Assembly: GCA_902601705.1 (NCBI GenBank)
Contig: CACKNV010000003.1
Location: forward strand, 62,001 to 126,000
Source: an uncultured Pelagibacteraceae bacterium
Lineage (GTDB): Bacteria > Pseudomonadota > Alphaproteobacteria > Pelagibacterales > Pelagibacteraceae
Direction of reading: 5' to 3'
Length of the DNA stretch: 64,000 nt
Numbering within the stretch: the stretch's first letter is position 1; each line of letters opens with the position of its first letter. The position numbers and the translations under genes are program-made. A model generated the notes under the pieces. That model was given only the letters and a program-made list of their open reading frames with translations. It did no database searches and had not been told where the DNA came from. Positions 10,184 through 21,053 of this stretch are shown one piece after another.

Positions 10184-11738
10184 TTTGTTTATTGTAAATT
10201 AAAAAGATAAAAAGATATGTAATTAAAAGTGCAAAAAAGATCAAATCATTTTTAATTTTATTTGATTTTATTAAAGGTACTTCAAATTCTATACTTCCAG
10301 CCTCATTTCTGTTTAATGTTTTTACAATATTGCCCTTATTATCTATAATTGCACTTATACCTCGATTTGCTGATCTCAATAAAAAAGTATTATTCTCTAT
10401 GGCTCTAAAAATTGATTTTACAAAATGCTGGTCCGGCCCTATAGATTGACCAAACCAACCGTCTTCAGAAATATTTATTAAAAGATTAGTATTTTCATCT
10501 GACTTTTGTATTAAGTCTGTAAAAATTATTTCATAGCAAATTAATGGTAAAATATTTAGATTTTCAATAATTAGATTGTTATCTTCAATGCCTTTTAAAT
10601 AAGAACCATGTCCCTCAGTAATTTTCTTAAGACCTAATTTCTTAAGCGCAGTTTCGAAGGGTAAAAACTCTCCAAACGGGACAAGCTTCCTTTTATTATA
10701 GCTTTTGATAATATCAAAGTTGTTATTAACCACTATCATGCTGTTGTAAAATTTACCCGATAAAATATCCATTTTATTTGTTCCAAATACTATAAAATGT
10801 TTCTCAGAAAAATTATTTAAGATTAGTTCTTTAAAAGAAATAATTTCATTGTAACTATATCCACTAAATACACCTTCAGGCCAGATAAATAATGTTTTTT
10901 TATTTTTGTCTGGATCGCTATATTTTATTAATTTATCAAATCTTTCTTGTATCTCTTTAGGTTCAAGTCCATATTTTAAATTAAAATTTGGGCCAATAAT
11001 TTTTACATATATCTTTTCTTTTACTGTGCCTAAGTAAAAATTATTTTTATTTATTAAGTAATTTCCATAAATGTATAAAAACAAAATAGCTGTAAAAATA
11101 CTTACAGATATAAATACCTTTTTAATTGAACTTAGCCTATAAAAGAAAATTACTGGCAAAGTAAAAAATGTTATTACTAAAAGATTATAAGAATATAATC
11201 CAATAAAGTTTATGATTTGTAAAATTTCAATAGCACTTGACGTACTGTAAGCCCATAAGTTCCAAGGAAAACCTGTTAGCAAAATACCTCTCAAATAATC
11301 CGAAAAGGCTAAACTGCTGGCAAAAATTAATAATGAGGAAAAATCTAATTTCAAATATTGTCCTACAAACAATGTAACAAAACCAATAAACAAACTTAAA
11401 AATAGTGGAATTAATATAAGCGCGAAAGGAATTAAAATCGCAAAATTTTCATCAAATGTAAGTGAGTTTGTAATCCAAGAAATTCCACTTAAATAAAATG
11501 CAAAGCCAAAAGTTGATCCAAATATGAATAGATTTTTCTTATAAGGTTTTTGTCGGTAAACAGACTTAGATTTTTTATTTATATAAACTAATAAGTAAAA
11601 GAAAATAGGAAAAATAATAAAATTTATTAATGTAAAATTAAATGGAGCAAAAGATAATATACTTAATGAACCAAGAGCAAAAGGGGCTATGTATAAAATA
11701 AAAAAACGATTATTTAAATATTTTTCAAGCATTAACAA
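10173..11738 (-). CDS. lnt: Apolipoprotein N-acyltransferase
   Basis: Multi-TM N-terminus plus nitrilase-like domain; FVIFGTNK, FGEFLPF, ICYEIIF. Confidence 0.9.
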   Translation of the reverse strand: MLMLEKYLNNRFFILYIAPFALGSLSILSFAPFNFTLINFIIFPIFFYLLVYINKKSKSVYRQKPYKKNLFIFGSTFGFAFYLSGISWITNSLTFDENFAILIPFALILIPLFLSLFIGFVTLFVGQYLKLDFSSLLIFASSLAFSDYLRGILLTGFPWNLWAYSTSSAIEILQIINFIGLYSYNLLVITFFTLPVIFFYRLSSIKKVFISVSIFTAILFLYIYGNYLINKNNFYLGTVKEKIYVKIIGPNFNLKYGLEPKEIQERFDKLIKYSDPDKNKKTLFIWPEGVFSGYSYNEIISFKELILNNFSEKHFIVFGTNKMDILSGKFYNSMIVVNNNFDIIKSYNKRKLVPFGEFLPFETALKKLGLKKITEGHGSYLKGIEDNNLIIENLNILPLICYEIIFTDLIQKSDENTNLLINISEDGWFGQSIGPDQHFVKSIFRAIENNTFLLRSANRGISAIIDNKGNIVKTLNRNEAGSIEFEVPLIKSNKIKNDLIFFALLITYLFIFLIYNKQNGK

Positions 11739-12195
11739 AATTTAAATATTTTTTTTCAATTCTTCGCATAATTTTAAAATCATTGTCGCTTTTATGATCA
11801 TATCCAAACAAATGAACTAATCCATGTATCCATAGATTATCAAATTGTAATTTAAAATTTTTTTTAACATTTTTACTTTTTATCTTGTTTAAATTAATAA
11901 TTATGTCTCCTAGATAAATTTCTTCTTTTAATTTTAATTTTTTTTTTAGCTCTTTTTTGGTTTGAAATGGAAATGACAATATATCTGTTGCTTTACTTTT
12001 TTTTCTAAATTTTTTGTTAAGGCTTTTAATTTCTTTATTTCCAGAGAGTAATAAAGTACAAAAAATTTTATTTCTTTTAAATTTTTTTTCTTTTAGGTTT
12101 AATTTAACAATTTTTCGATCTAGATAATCATTTGGTTTTTTTAAATAGTTAAACCAATTATTATTACTTGTAATAACATTAATCTTTATCATCAA
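11725..12195 (-). CDS. ybeY: Endoribonuclease YbeY (16S rRNA maturation)
   Basis: ATDILSFPF and HGLVHLFGYDH motifs. Confidence 0.95.
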   Translation of the reverse strand: MMIKINVITSNNNWFNYLKKPNDYLDRKIVKLNLKEKKFKRNKIFCTLLLSGNKEIKSLNKKFRKKSKATDILSFPFQTKKELKKKLKLKEEIYLGDIIINLNKIKSKNVKKNFKLQFDNLWIHGLVHLFGYDHKSDNDFKIMRRIEKKYLNFVNA

Positions 12196-13183
12196 TGCTT
12201 TTATTTTGATAAGCTTTAATGATTTTTGAAACTAGTGGATGCCTTACTACATCATGGTGATCAAATTCAATTACTTTAATTTCTTTAAGATCTTGAAGGA
12301 TATTTCTTGATTTAATCAAACCAGAGTCTCTCTTGTTTATTAAATCTACTTGGCTTGGATCTCCATTAACAACTAATTTAGAATTCTCACCTATTCTTGT
12401 GAGAAACATTTTGATTTGAGTTTCTGTCGCATTTTGCGCTTCATCTAAAATCGCAAAGCAATTTTTTAAAGTTCTACCTCTCATAAATGCTAATGGAGCT
12501 ATTTCTATTTCACCCATTTCAATTTTTTTATCTATTTTATCAGCACCAAAAAGTTCATAAAGAGCATCATATAGAGGTCTTAAATATGGATCGACTTTTT
12601 CCTTCATATCACCTGGCAAAAAACCTAATTTTTCACCAGCTTCAACTGCTGGCCTAGATAAAATTACTCTATCAATTTTTTTTTCCATTAATAAAGTTAC
12701 TGCAACAGATACAGCTAGAAAACTTTTCCCTGTACCCGCTGGCCCAAGTGACATAATGATATCACTTTCTTTTAAAGCCTTAATATATTCTGATTGTTTT
12801 TCAGATCTTGCGATTACTGACTTTTTTGGAGTCTTTATTAATTGTTTGAAACTTTTAACATTGGACTCCTCAATCTCTAAATTTTTTTTCACAGACAGAA
12901 CTATATCCTCTTTTTCAATTATATTCGTTAAAAAATATTTATTAATTAAAAATTTAATAGCGTCACAAAATATTGATAATTTTTCTTTACCACCCTTACA
13001 AGTAATTGAATTTCCTCTAAAAAAAACATTGGTATCAGTTAACTTAGATAAACTTTTAAGATTCTGATCAAATTGACCAACTATTGCCATTAACATTTCA
13101 TTGTCATTTATTGAAATGTTTACTGTTTCTTTATCAATCTTTTTTATAACAAGGCTTTGCTCTAATTTGCTTATTTCTGACAT
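12179..13183 (-). CDS. ybeZ: PhoH-like ATPase (YbeZ)
   Basis: SLGPAGTGKSFLAV Walker A, LDEAQNAT, GDPSQVDL. Confidence 0.93.
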   Translation of the reverse strand: MSEISKLEQSLVIKKIDKETVNISINDNEMLMAIVGQFDQNLKSLSKLTDTNVFFRGNSITCKGGKEKLSIFCDAIKFLINKYFLTNIIEKEDIVLSVKKNLEIEESNVKSFKQLIKTPKKSVIARSEKQSEYIKALKESDIIMSLGPAGTGKSFLAVSVAVTLLMEKKIDRVILSRPAVEAGEKLGFLPGDMKEKVDPYLRPLYDALYELFGADKIDKKIEMGEIEIAPLAFMRGRTLKNCFAILDEAQNATETQIKMFLTRIGENSKLVVNGDPSQVDLINKRDSGLIKSRNILQDLKEIKVIEFDHHDVVRHPLVSKIIKAYQNKSIDDKD

Positions 13184-13187
13184 TTAT

Positions 13188-14522
13188 TTAAGCAGCATAA
13201 TTGGTTTGACTTGAATTTAATATAACTTCACCAAATAATGTGTTCTGGTTTACTTTTACAATATTAACATTTTTAATCTTCCCTGTTAAATCATTATTAC
13301 TTTCAACAATTACTGAATTGAAATGTTCATCTCGTCCAAAATATTTATTCCCACTTTTCATTTTATTTTCAAATAATACATTTACTGTTTTATTTATTAA
13401 CTTTTTTCTATAATTAGATTTGATATCCTCACCTACTTGTTGGAACTCTAGTAGTCTATTTTTTGCGTCTTTTTCATTTATTTTATCTAATTTAAAAGCT
13501 GGAGTGCCTGGCCTTGCGCTAAATATAAAAGAGAATGAATTAATAAACCTAATTTTAGTCATCAGTTTGACAGTTTTTTTAAAGTCATCATATGTTTCAC
13601 CAGGATAACCAATTATGAAATCGCTTGAAAATTTAATATCTGGTTTAACTTTAATTAATTTTCTTACAATCTCTAAATATTCTTCAATAGTGTGTTTTCT
13701 ATTCATTGCCTTCAATATTTTATTTGATCCACTCTGTACAGGTAAATGTATTAAAGGCATTAACTTTTCACATTTTTGATGTACTTCAATTAAATCTTCC
13801 GAAAAATCTATTGGATGAGATGTTGTATATCTAATTCTTTTTAAATTTTTTATTTTAGATATTTCTTTTATCAAATCTGAAAGTTTCTTTCCCTTAAAAT
13901 TATAAGCATTAACATTTTGCCCAAGTAAATTAATTTCTCTTGCGCCATTTTTAACTAATTGATTTGCCTCTGATACTAATTCTTCCATTGATCTTGAATA
14001 TTCTGCTCCCCGGGTGTAAGGAACAACACAAAATTTACAAAATTTATCACATCCCTCTTGAATAGTTAAAAATGATGAAATTCTATTATCTGTATTTTTT
14101 AATATATTTAAACTGTCGAATTTTTCTATAACATCAAATTCTGTAATATTAATAGGATTTAATTTTTTTTCTAATTTTGAAATCGTATCATTAATTTGAT
14201 GATATGACTGTGGACCTATAATTGCGTCTATATATTTTTCCTTTTTTAAAAGAATATTGCCTTCTGCTTGTGCAACACAACCAACTATCAAAACAATGGG
14301 TTTAGGTTTATTTTTAAACTTCTTTTTGACTCTTCCAATGTCATGATAAACTTTGTCTGTAGCTTTTTCTCTTATATGACAAGTGTTTAAAATATAGCAG
14401 TCTGCTTCACACAAATTATCTGTATGCGTGTAATTAATCTTCTTTGTCAAATCCAAAATACGATTACTATCGTACTCATTCATTTGACATCCAAAAGTTT
14501 TGATATAAATTTTTTTTTGCAA
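13188..14522 (-). CDS. miaB: tRNA-2-methylthio-N6-dimethylallyladenosine synthase
   Basis: TFGCQMNEYDS; radical-SAM CDKFCKFC; TRAM-like C-terminus. Confidence 0.96.
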   Translation of the reverse strand: MQKKIYIKTFGCQMNEYDSNRILDLTKKINYTHTDNLCEADCYILNTCHIREKATDKVYHDIGRVKKKFKNKPKPIVLIVGCVAQAEGNILLKKEKYIDAIIGPQSYHQINDTISKLEKKLNPINITEFDVIEKFDSLNILKNTDNRISSFLTIQEGCDKFCKFCVVPYTRGAEYSRSMEELVSEANQLVKNGAREINLLGQNVNAYNFKGKKLSDLIKEISKIKNLKRIRYTTSHPIDFSEDLIEVHQKCEKLMPLIHLPVQSGSNKILKAMNRKHTIEEYLEIVRKLIKVKPDIKFSSDFIIGYPGETYDDFKKTVKLMTKIRFINSFSFIFSARPGTPAFKLDKINEKDAKNRLLEFQQVGEDIKSNYRKKLINKTVNVLFENKMKSGNKYFGRDEHFNSVIVESNNDLTGKIKNVNIVKVNQNTLFGEVILNSSQTNYAA

Positions 14523-14523
14523 A

Positions 14524-14949
14524 TTATTTTTTTATCTTTGAACCATAAAGCTCTAACTTATGATCAACTAATTTATAACCTAATTTTTTTGCAACCTCAT
14601 TCTGCAGTTTTTCTATATCTTTATCGACAAATTCTATAATTTCTCCACTATTTATATCTATAAGATGATCATGATGTTCATCAAGGGATGGTTCGTACCT
14701 TGCTTTACCTCCTTTAAAATCATGTTTCTCTAAAATACCTGACTCCTCAAATAATTTTACTGTTCGATAAACTGTAGCAATACTAATTTTTTTATCTATT
14801 TCTGAGACTCTCTTGTGTAATTCATCTACATCTGGATGATCTTTTGAACCATAAACTTCTTTAGACTCTGATAAGACTTTTGCTATTATCTTTCTTTGAT
14901 CAGTGAGTCTCACACCCTTTAGTTGACATTTTTGCTCGATTGCATTCAT
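14524..14949 (-). CDS. fur: Fur-family transcriptional regulator
   Basis: RLTDQRKIIAKVL, ISIATVYRTVKLFEESGIL, EHHDHL. Confidence 0.9.
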   Translation of the reverse strand: MNAIEQKCQLKGVRLTDQRKIIAKVLSESKEVYGSKDHPDVDELHKRVSEIDKKISIATVYRTVKLFEESGILEKHDFKGGKARYEPSLDEHHDHLIDINSGEIIEFVDKDIEKLQNEVAKKLGYKLVDHKLELYGSKIKK

Positions 14950-14959
14950 ATTTCTTAAT

Positions 14960-15340
14960 TTAACTTAAATATATTGGTTTAATCAAATTTTTTTGTATTA
15001 ATTTTTTTTTAATTAAAAGTTCAATATTAACAAGGTTAAATTGCCCTAAATCTGAATTTTTATATCCAAATAAATTAATTTTTTTTGATATTTTTATACC
15101 TTTCGCTACTGCTAAAGAAACTCTCGTGGATGAAAAGCTGCCCGGTCCATTATTAACCAACACTGAAAAATTCTTGCAAAGATTTACTTTGTGTTTTTTT
15201 ATCATATTTAATATGCTGGCTACTAACTGTTCGTTATCAGTTTTTTGATCAAAATCATGAATATAAAAATTATTATTTATTTTCAAACCAATTTTGTTTT
15301 CTTTGCCTATGAGATTTATAATTAAGAAATCTTTAATCAT
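14960..15340 (-). CDS. tsaB: Short TsaB-like protein (tRNA t6A biosynthesis)
   Basis: NNGPGSFSSTRVSLAVAKGI corresponds to the TsaB motif GPGSFTGLR..AKGL; only 126 aa; synteny with fur/miaB. Confidence 0.75.
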   Translation of the reverse strand: MIKDFLIINLIGKENKIGLKINNNFYIHDFDQKTDNEQLVASILNMIKKHKVNLCKNFSVLVNNGPGSFSSTRVSLAVAKGIKISKKINLFGYKNSDLGQFNLVNIELLIKKKLIQKNLIKPIYLS

Positions 15341-16364
15341 TTATTTTGTTATATCTATTTTATCTTTTCAAAACAATTTGTATTCAAATTCTCCAAAAGA
15401 AAAGATCGACGATTTTGGTATTATTTCTCTTATGTATCACAGATTTGAAGAAAATAAGTATCCTTCTACTAATATAAGAATAAACAATTTTAAAGAACAT
15501 TTAAAAATTATCGAAGGAAATAATATAAAATTTATAAATCCTAAAAATTTTGAAAATGAACTAAAAAATAATAAGTTACAAAGAAAAATACTTTTAACTA
15601 TCGATGATGGCTTTCTATCATTTTATAAAAATGCTTGGCCAATTCTTAAAAACAAAAAAATACCTTTTATTTTGTTTATAAGTACTCGCGAAGTAGGAGC
15701 ATTTAATTACATGTCATGGGAACAGATTAAAGAAATAAGTAAAGAGGACTTTGTAGAAATAGGTAATCATAGCCACACGCACGAATACTTAGCAGATGAA
15801 AATAGTGAAACTATAAAAAAAGATATTGAAAAATCAATATCAATTTTTAAAAAAAACCTAGGTAAAAATTCTATTTTTTTTTCATATCCTTTTGGTGAAT
15901 ATAGTAATGATTTCAAAAACATAATAAAAAATTTTAATTTTAAATATGCGTTTGGCCAACATTCTGGTGTAATAGATGAAACAAAAGATTTTTATGAATT
16001 GCCCAGATACCCTATTAATGAAAAATATGGAGAAATTAAGAGATTTTCATCTTTAACAAAAACTTTACCTTTTAAATACAAGAAAATTTATCCTGATGAA
16101 AAATATCTTTCTCAAAATAAAAACCCACCAAACGTAAAAATACAATTTTATGAAAATATTGAAAATCTTAAATCTGTCGGATGTTACTCTAATGAAGGAA
16201 ATAATTGGAGGAAGTCAGATATCAAATTTGAGAATTCCAATACGCTTTTAATTAATATTTCTGAGAAATTTGTTGGGGAAAGAGGAAGAATTAATTGTTC
16301 GCTGAGAGATCCTAGTGGTTTATGGCGATGGTTAGGGATTCAATTTGTAATAGGCGAAAATTAA
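15309..16364 (+). CDS. Polysaccharide deacetylase (NodB-like), secreted
   Basis: Signal-peptide N-terminus MRFIIKKSLIIYFVISILS; LTIDDGFLSFYKNAWPIL; IGNHSHTHEYL. Track gives TTG start at 15294; ATG at 15309 preferred. Confidence 0.85.
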   Translation: MRFIIKKSLIIYFVISILSFQNNLYSNSPKEKIDDFGIISLMYHRFEENKYPSTNIRINNFKEHLKIIEGNNIKFINPKNFENELKNNKLQRKILLTIDDGFLSFYKNAWPILKNKKIPFILFISTREVGAFNYMSWEQIKEISKEDFVEIGNHSHTHEYLADENSETIKKDIEKSISIFKKNLGKNSIFFSYPFGEYSNDFKNIIKNFNFKYAFGQHSGVIDETKDFYELPRYPINEKYGEIKRFSSLTKTLPFKYKKIYPDEKYLSQNKNPPNVKIQFYENIENLKSVGCYSNEGNNWRKSDIKFENSNTLLINISEKFVGERGRINCSLRDPSGLWRWLGIQFVIGEN

Positions 16365-16365
16365 C

Positions 16366-17892
16366 TTAAGAGGATAGTTCAATTTTTTTAACAGAGTTTA
16401 CTAATCTTACTGGTTCAAAATCCGTTAATCTATTTTGTTTAATTATCTGATTTAATATTTTTGTATATTCAGCTCCTGTTTGTGCATAGTTATTTAATGT
16501 TTCTGTTAACTCTAATCCTTTAATAATTTTGTTTTTATCTCTAAGGTCTAATCTTTTTTGTCTAAATTTAGAGTAACTTTTGTGAGTATTAAGATTATTT
16601 TGGTAAGCTTTTACGGAAGCTCTTAAAATTGGAAATTTTAGGATTTTATGATTTTTATTACTTTCTCTGTCTAACGGTGCGATTCCTTGTCCGCTCCAAG
16701 TCCATTGTCCAAAAATAGCATTCCCTTCTAAAGCAAATCTTGAAGTACCCCATCCGCTTTCTTTAGCTGCTTGGGCAAGAGCTATTGATGTTGGTATAAT
16801 ATCCATTCGAACAATTAATTCTTTTAAATCACCTTTTTTAACTTTATATTCTAATAGTTTTTGTCTTAACCATTGTTTTTCTAAATCTGTGGTAAATTTC
16901 TTTTTACTTACTGTTAATAATTTTTCTCTATCCGCCAGTATTCTTTCATTTTCAGCAACAATTAAAGGTAAGACAATTTTTATAAATGTTTCTTTCTTTA
17001 ATTTTGTATTTTGTAAAGCATCAAGATCTCTTGGAAACTGAGTAAAATATATAGGTTTAACGACTTTTTGCACTCTAACTTTACCCAAATCATATTCGAC
17101 ATCTTTAAAAAGATTCAAAACTGTCTCTGTTTTCAAATTTAAATTAGGTAAAATAACTTCATCTACACTTTTTCTTTTTACTTCAAGCTTAGGTTTTTCC
17201 TTTGATTTATTTACTTCTTTTTTAATATCTGGTTTCTTAATTTCTTGTTTTTTTACCTCTTTTTTGATTTCTGGCTTTTTAACATCTTTTTTAATTTCTG
17301 GCTTTTTCACCTCTTTTTTAATTTCTGGTTTATTTGATAATTCGCCTTCATAAAAATAATTTGCACCACTAAAGCCGATCGTTGTTATAACGACAACAGA
17401 TGCAATGCCAATAATCCCTTTTTTAGCTTTTTGAGGTTCTATTTGTTGTTTATAAATGCCATGGAACAAATCAGTAAAGAGATTTCCAAAAAATCCATAA
17501 ACTACTTTTCCTAACATCGGAATAATATTTAAGAAATTTAAACCTATTTTACCAAGTTGGATCCATAAATCTTTAAAGGCTCGGCTGATTTTTCTATTTG
17601 TATCAAGTTTAAAATTTTCAAACTTTCTTATCGCTCTATTTTTATCTTTTATTTTATTGTCTTTAAATTCCTTTAAATTGGTTTTAAATTTTCCAACAGG
17701 TTTAATAATATTATCTCTTAAAAAATTTGATTTAAAATCTTTCGGAATAGTAATTTTATTTTTTTTTAATATTAGTTCTAATTGACCAGAAGTTAGATTC
17801 TTTCTACTTTTTTCATAGTCTTTAATCTCTTTAACATCATAGATATATGCAAGTTCTACTAATTTATCTCTATAGCTTAATTTTTTTTTCAT
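16366..17892 (-). CDS. Glucosaminidase / Bax-like peptidoglycan hydrolase with KPEIKKEVK repeat linker
   Basis: LAQAAKESGWGTSRFALEGNAIFGQWTW motif; TM segment; low-complexity repeats. Confidence 0.85.
   Translation of the reverse strand: MKKKLSYRDKLVELAYIYDVKEIKDYEKSRKNLTSGQLELILKKNKITIPKDFKSNFLRDNIIKPVGKFKTNLKEFKDNKIKDKNRAIRKFENFKLDTNRKISRAFKDLWIQLGKIGLNFLNIIPMLGKVVYGFFGNLFTDLFHGIYKQQIEPQKAKKGIIGIASVVVITTIGFSGANYFYEGELSNKPEIKKEVKKPEIKKDVKKPEIKKEVKKQEIKKPDIKKEVNKSKEKPKLEVKRKSVDEVILPNLNLKTETVLNLFKDVEYDLGKVRVQKVVKPIYFTQFPRDLDALQNTKLKKETFIKIVLPLIVAENERILADREKLLTVSKKKFTTDLEKQWLRQKLLEYKVKKGDLKELIVRMDIIPTSIALAQAAKESGWGTSRFALEGNAIFGQWTWSGQGIAPLDRESNKNHKILKFPILRASVKAYQNNLNTHKSYSKFRQKRLDLRDKNKIIKGLELTETLNNYAQTGAEYTKILNQIIKQNRLTDFEPVRLVNSVKKIELSS
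17205..17330 (-). repeat. Degenerate ~27-bp tandem repeat encoding (P-E-I-K-K-E/D-V-K-K)n
   Basis: Repeated PEIKKEVKK/PEIKKDVKK/PEIKKEVKK/QEIKKPDIKKEVNK inside the Bax-like CDS; approximate bounds. Confidence 0.8.
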
Positions 17893-18440
17893 TGTTCAGC
17901 CTCAACCGAATTTACCTCTTTTACGTAGTGTTTTAAAAGATTTTGAACACCTTGTTTAAGAGTCATCAAAGAACTAGGGCAACCTGAACAGCTTCCTTGT
18001 AGCTGTACTTTTACAACTCCATTTTCAAAAGATATAAACTTTATATCTCCTCCATCTCTTGCCACAGCTGGACGTATTTTTGTATCTAGAACTTCAACAA
18101 TTTTATTCACAATTTCGTTATCGGTATGGCTATTTTCCCCTTTTTTTTTAATTTCTTTTAGTATCGGCTCATCATTTTTTTCAAAATAATCATTCAGGTG
18201 TGAAATCACCATAGGTTTTAGCTCATTCCATGAAACTTCTTTAGTTTTTTTAACTGAGATAAATTTCTCTGATAACAAAATCAATTCTACACCTTTAAAA
18301 TTTAATAATTCTTTGACAAAAGGAATTTTTATTTCATTTTCTTTCTCCTTCTTAAACTCCTCAGTTCCGACAGCTGATAATGTTCTCTCTGACAAAAACT
18401 TTAAAGAATCCGGATTGGGTGTGTTTTCTGTTTGTATCAT
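17889..18440 (-). CDS. NifU-like Fe-S scaffold protein (Nfu)
   Basis: MIQTENTPNPDSLKFL; GSCSGCPSSLMTLKQGVQNLL. Confidence 0.93.
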   Translation of the reverse strand: MIQTENTPNPDSLKFLSERTLSAVGTEEFKKEKENEIKIPFVKELLNFKGVELILLSEKFISVKKTKEVSWNELKPMVISHLNDYFEKNDEPILKEIKKKGENSHTDNEIVNKIVEVLDTKIRPAVARDGGDIKFISFENGVVKVQLQGSCSGCPSSLMTLKQGVQNLLKHYVKEVNSVEAEQ

Positions 18441-18452
18441 AAAAGTTTTATA

Positions 18453-19460
18453 TTATATCAAGCCTACTTTTTCACGTATATTCTTTAGGTTTTCCTCAGC
18501 AATTATGTTAGCTTTTTCGCTACCTTTTTTAAGAATATTTTTTAAATGCGACTTATCTTCAAGTAATTTTTGAATTTCTTTACCAACCGGCGTTATTTCA
18601 TTGATTAAAGCTTCAGCTAATTTTTTTTTTAAAAAAGAATATTCCTTACCAGCCATTTCTGAGATAATTTTTTCTAAACTACTTTTAGTTAATTCAGAAT
18701 AAATAGTAAGAAGATTTAAAGCTTCTGGTTTTTTTTCTAATGATTTAACCTCTCCAGGAATTGAGTCGGAATCTGACTTTGCTTTTTTTATTTTTTTATT
18801 AATTTCGTCAGCACTATCCCTTAAATTGATTCTTGAATAATCAGATTCTTCAGATTTGCTCATTTTTTTTGTCCCTTCTCTTAAACTCATAACTCTAGAA
18901 ATATGTTTAGGTATCAATGGTTCTGGTAAAGGAAAGAAATCTTTGCAATTAAAGTCTTTATTAAATTTTTGGGCTATATCACGAGATAATTCTAAGTGCT
19001 GTTTTTGGTCTGCTCCAACTGGCACATGAGTAGCTTTGTAAAGCAAAATATCTGCAGCCATCAAATTTGGATAGATGTAAAGTCCGACACTAGCTTTTTC
19101 TTTATCTGATCCAGCTTTGTCTTTGAATTGTGTCATTCTATTCAACCAACCAATTCTTGAAACGCAGTTTAAAATCCAAGCCAGCTCTGCATGCCCAGAA
19201 ACTGAAGATTGATTAAAAATTATACTTTTATTAGGATCTAAACCAGTTGCTAAAAAACTTGCCGTGGTTTCTAACACGTTTTCATGTAATTGATTAGGTT
19301 CTTGAAAAATAGTAATCGCATGTAAATCAACAACGCAATAAATACATTCCATCTCTTTTTGTAACGAAACAAAGTTTTTAAGCGCTCCTAAATAATTTCC
19401 CAAATGAAGATTTCCTGTTGGTTGAACACCTGAAAATACTAATTTATTTTTGCTCATCAA
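18453..19460 (-). CDS. trpS: Tryptophanyl-tRNA synthetase
   Basis: [22 protein letters not shown]. Confidence 0.97.
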   Translation of the reverse strand: MMSKNKLVFSGVQPTGNLHLGNYLGALKNFVSLQKEMECIYCVVDLHAITIFQEPNQLHENVLETTASFLATGLDPNKSIIFNQSSVSGHAELAWILNCVSRIGWLNRMTQFKDKAGSDKEKASVGLYIYPNLMAADILLYKATHVPVGADQKQHLELSRDIAQKFNKDFNCKDFFPLPEPLIPKHISRVMSLREGTKKMSKSEESDYSRINLRDSADEINKKIKKAKSDSDSIPGEVKSLEKKPEALNLLTIYSELTKSSLEKIISEMAGKEYSFLKKKLAEALINEITPVGKEIQKLLEDKSHLKNILKKGSEKANIIAEENLKNIREKVGLI

Positions 19461-20983
19461 TTTGTTTTATAATTTTTAAGTTTTAATATTCCCAATAAAT
19501 AACATGATAATAAATAAAACATACCCACAAAACTAACAATTGAAATTAAATAAACAGCTTTATAATCGTAACTATATTCTAAATAAACTGCGAACTTTTC
19601 CAAAGATAGAAGCAATATTGACGTCATAATGATTGTTGAAATCAATATCTTGATAAAATTAGTTATTAATTGATTTTCTAATAATAAAATTTTTTTACTA
19701 TTTAATAAATAGATATAAATAAAAACACCAACCCAAGTTGAAAGCGATGTAGCTATTGGGATAATTACGAATCCAATTTTCTTAAAGAAAAAGACACTAA
19801 TCAAAATATTTAGAAAGACAATAAATGAGGAAATGTAAAAAGGTGTTTTTGTGTTATTTCTTGCAAAAAAGAAATTTGATAAAATTTTTATTAATGCAAA
19901 GGCTGGCACTCCGTATCCAAAGAACTTTAATGCAGCCGCTGTCATTTCAACATCATTTGGAGAAAAAGATCCGTATCCGAATAACGCATTTACTATCTGT
20001 TTTGAAGCTAATATTAATCCAAAACTTGCAGGAATTGAAAATAAAAGAGAAAGCTCAAAAGATTTGTTTTGAATATCAGAAATTTTTTTAACATCTTTCA
20101 TTTTAAAAGCTTTGGAAAGAACTGGTAAAGAAACAGTTCCAACTGCTATTCCTGCTATGGCAAGATTGATTTGGTAAACTCTATCAGCATAATATAAATA
20201 AGATACGGCTCCTGTTTGAAAAGAAGCAATTATTGTTCCAACTAAAATATTTATTTGTGTTACTCCTGAAGATAAGACGCTTGGTAAAAGTTTTTTAAAA
20301 AAAAACTTCACTTTATTACTTAACCTTAAGTTAAAATTAAAACCTGGTTTATAAAATTTTTTTGTTACATAAATCAAAAATACTAATTGTATAATACCTG
20401 CTAAAGTTACACCAAATGAAAGCTGTTTTGTGTAATCTAATTTATACATAAAAGAAAAAATTAAGCTTATTATCAAAACTAAATTTAAAATAATTGGCGC
20501 TGCAGCAGCGGCTGCAAATTTATTATTAGAATTAAGAATACCTGCAAAGAAAGAGGATAAACTTACGAATAATAAAAATGGAAATGTGATCCTAGTTAGT
20601 TCAACAGCTAAATTAAATGTGAATTGATCAGCTGAAAAGCCGGGGGCAATGATATAAATTAAATAAGGTGTAAATATCTCTACAACAGTAACTATTAACA
20701 TTAATACTATCAATAATGAACTTAAAATGTCATCTGCAAATTTTTTCCCTTTTTTTTTATTCTCTATTTTTGCAGATGTATAACTTGGAATGAAAGCTGC
20801 GTTAAATGTTCCCTCAGCAAATAATCTTCTAAAAGTATTTGGCAATCTAAACGCTACGAAAAAAGCATCTGCAAAAATTGTTGCTCCAAGAAATATTGCA
20901 ATCAAAATATCTCTTATATAGCCCAAAATTCTGCTGATTAAGGTAAAAAGACTAAATACAGATGCTGAGGATAATAGGTTCAT
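19457..20983 (-). CDS. murJ: Lipid II flippase MurJ/MviN
   Basis: [40 protein letters not shown]. Confidence 0.95.
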   Translation of the reverse strand: MNLLSSASVFSLFTLISRILGYIRDILIAIFLGATIFADAFFVAFRLPNTFRRLFAEGTFNAAFIPSYTSAKIENKKKGKKFADDILSSLLIVLMLIVTVVEIFTPYLIYIIAPGFSADQFTFNLAVELTRITFPFLLFVSLSSFFAGILNSNNKFAAAAAAPIILNLVLIISLIFSFMYKLDYTKQLSFGVTLAGIIQLVFLIYVTKKFYKPGFNFNLRLSNKVKFFFKKLLPSVLSSGVTQINILVGTIIASFQTGAVSYLYYADRVYQINLAIAGIAVGTVSLPVLSKAFKMKDVKKISDIQNKSFELSLLFSIPASFGLILASKQIVNALFGYGSFSPNDVEMTAAALKFFGYGVPAFALIKILSNFFFARNNTKTPFYISSFIVFLNILISVFFFKKIGFVIIPIATSLSTWVGVFIYIYLLNSKKILLLENQLITNFIKILISTIIMTSILLLSLEKFAVYLEYSYDYKAVYLISIVSFVGMFYLLSCYLLGILKLKNYKTN

Positions 20984-21053
20984 AAATATTCTTAATTAGG
21001 CCATAAATTTTTAGTGAATTATTATTTTTTATATTACATACTCATTTAACTAA

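Noticed and set aside
9020-10200. SAM riboswitch upstream of metK
   Set aside because: metK overlaps the upstream lnt gene (10173-10183), leaving no leader for a riboswitch.
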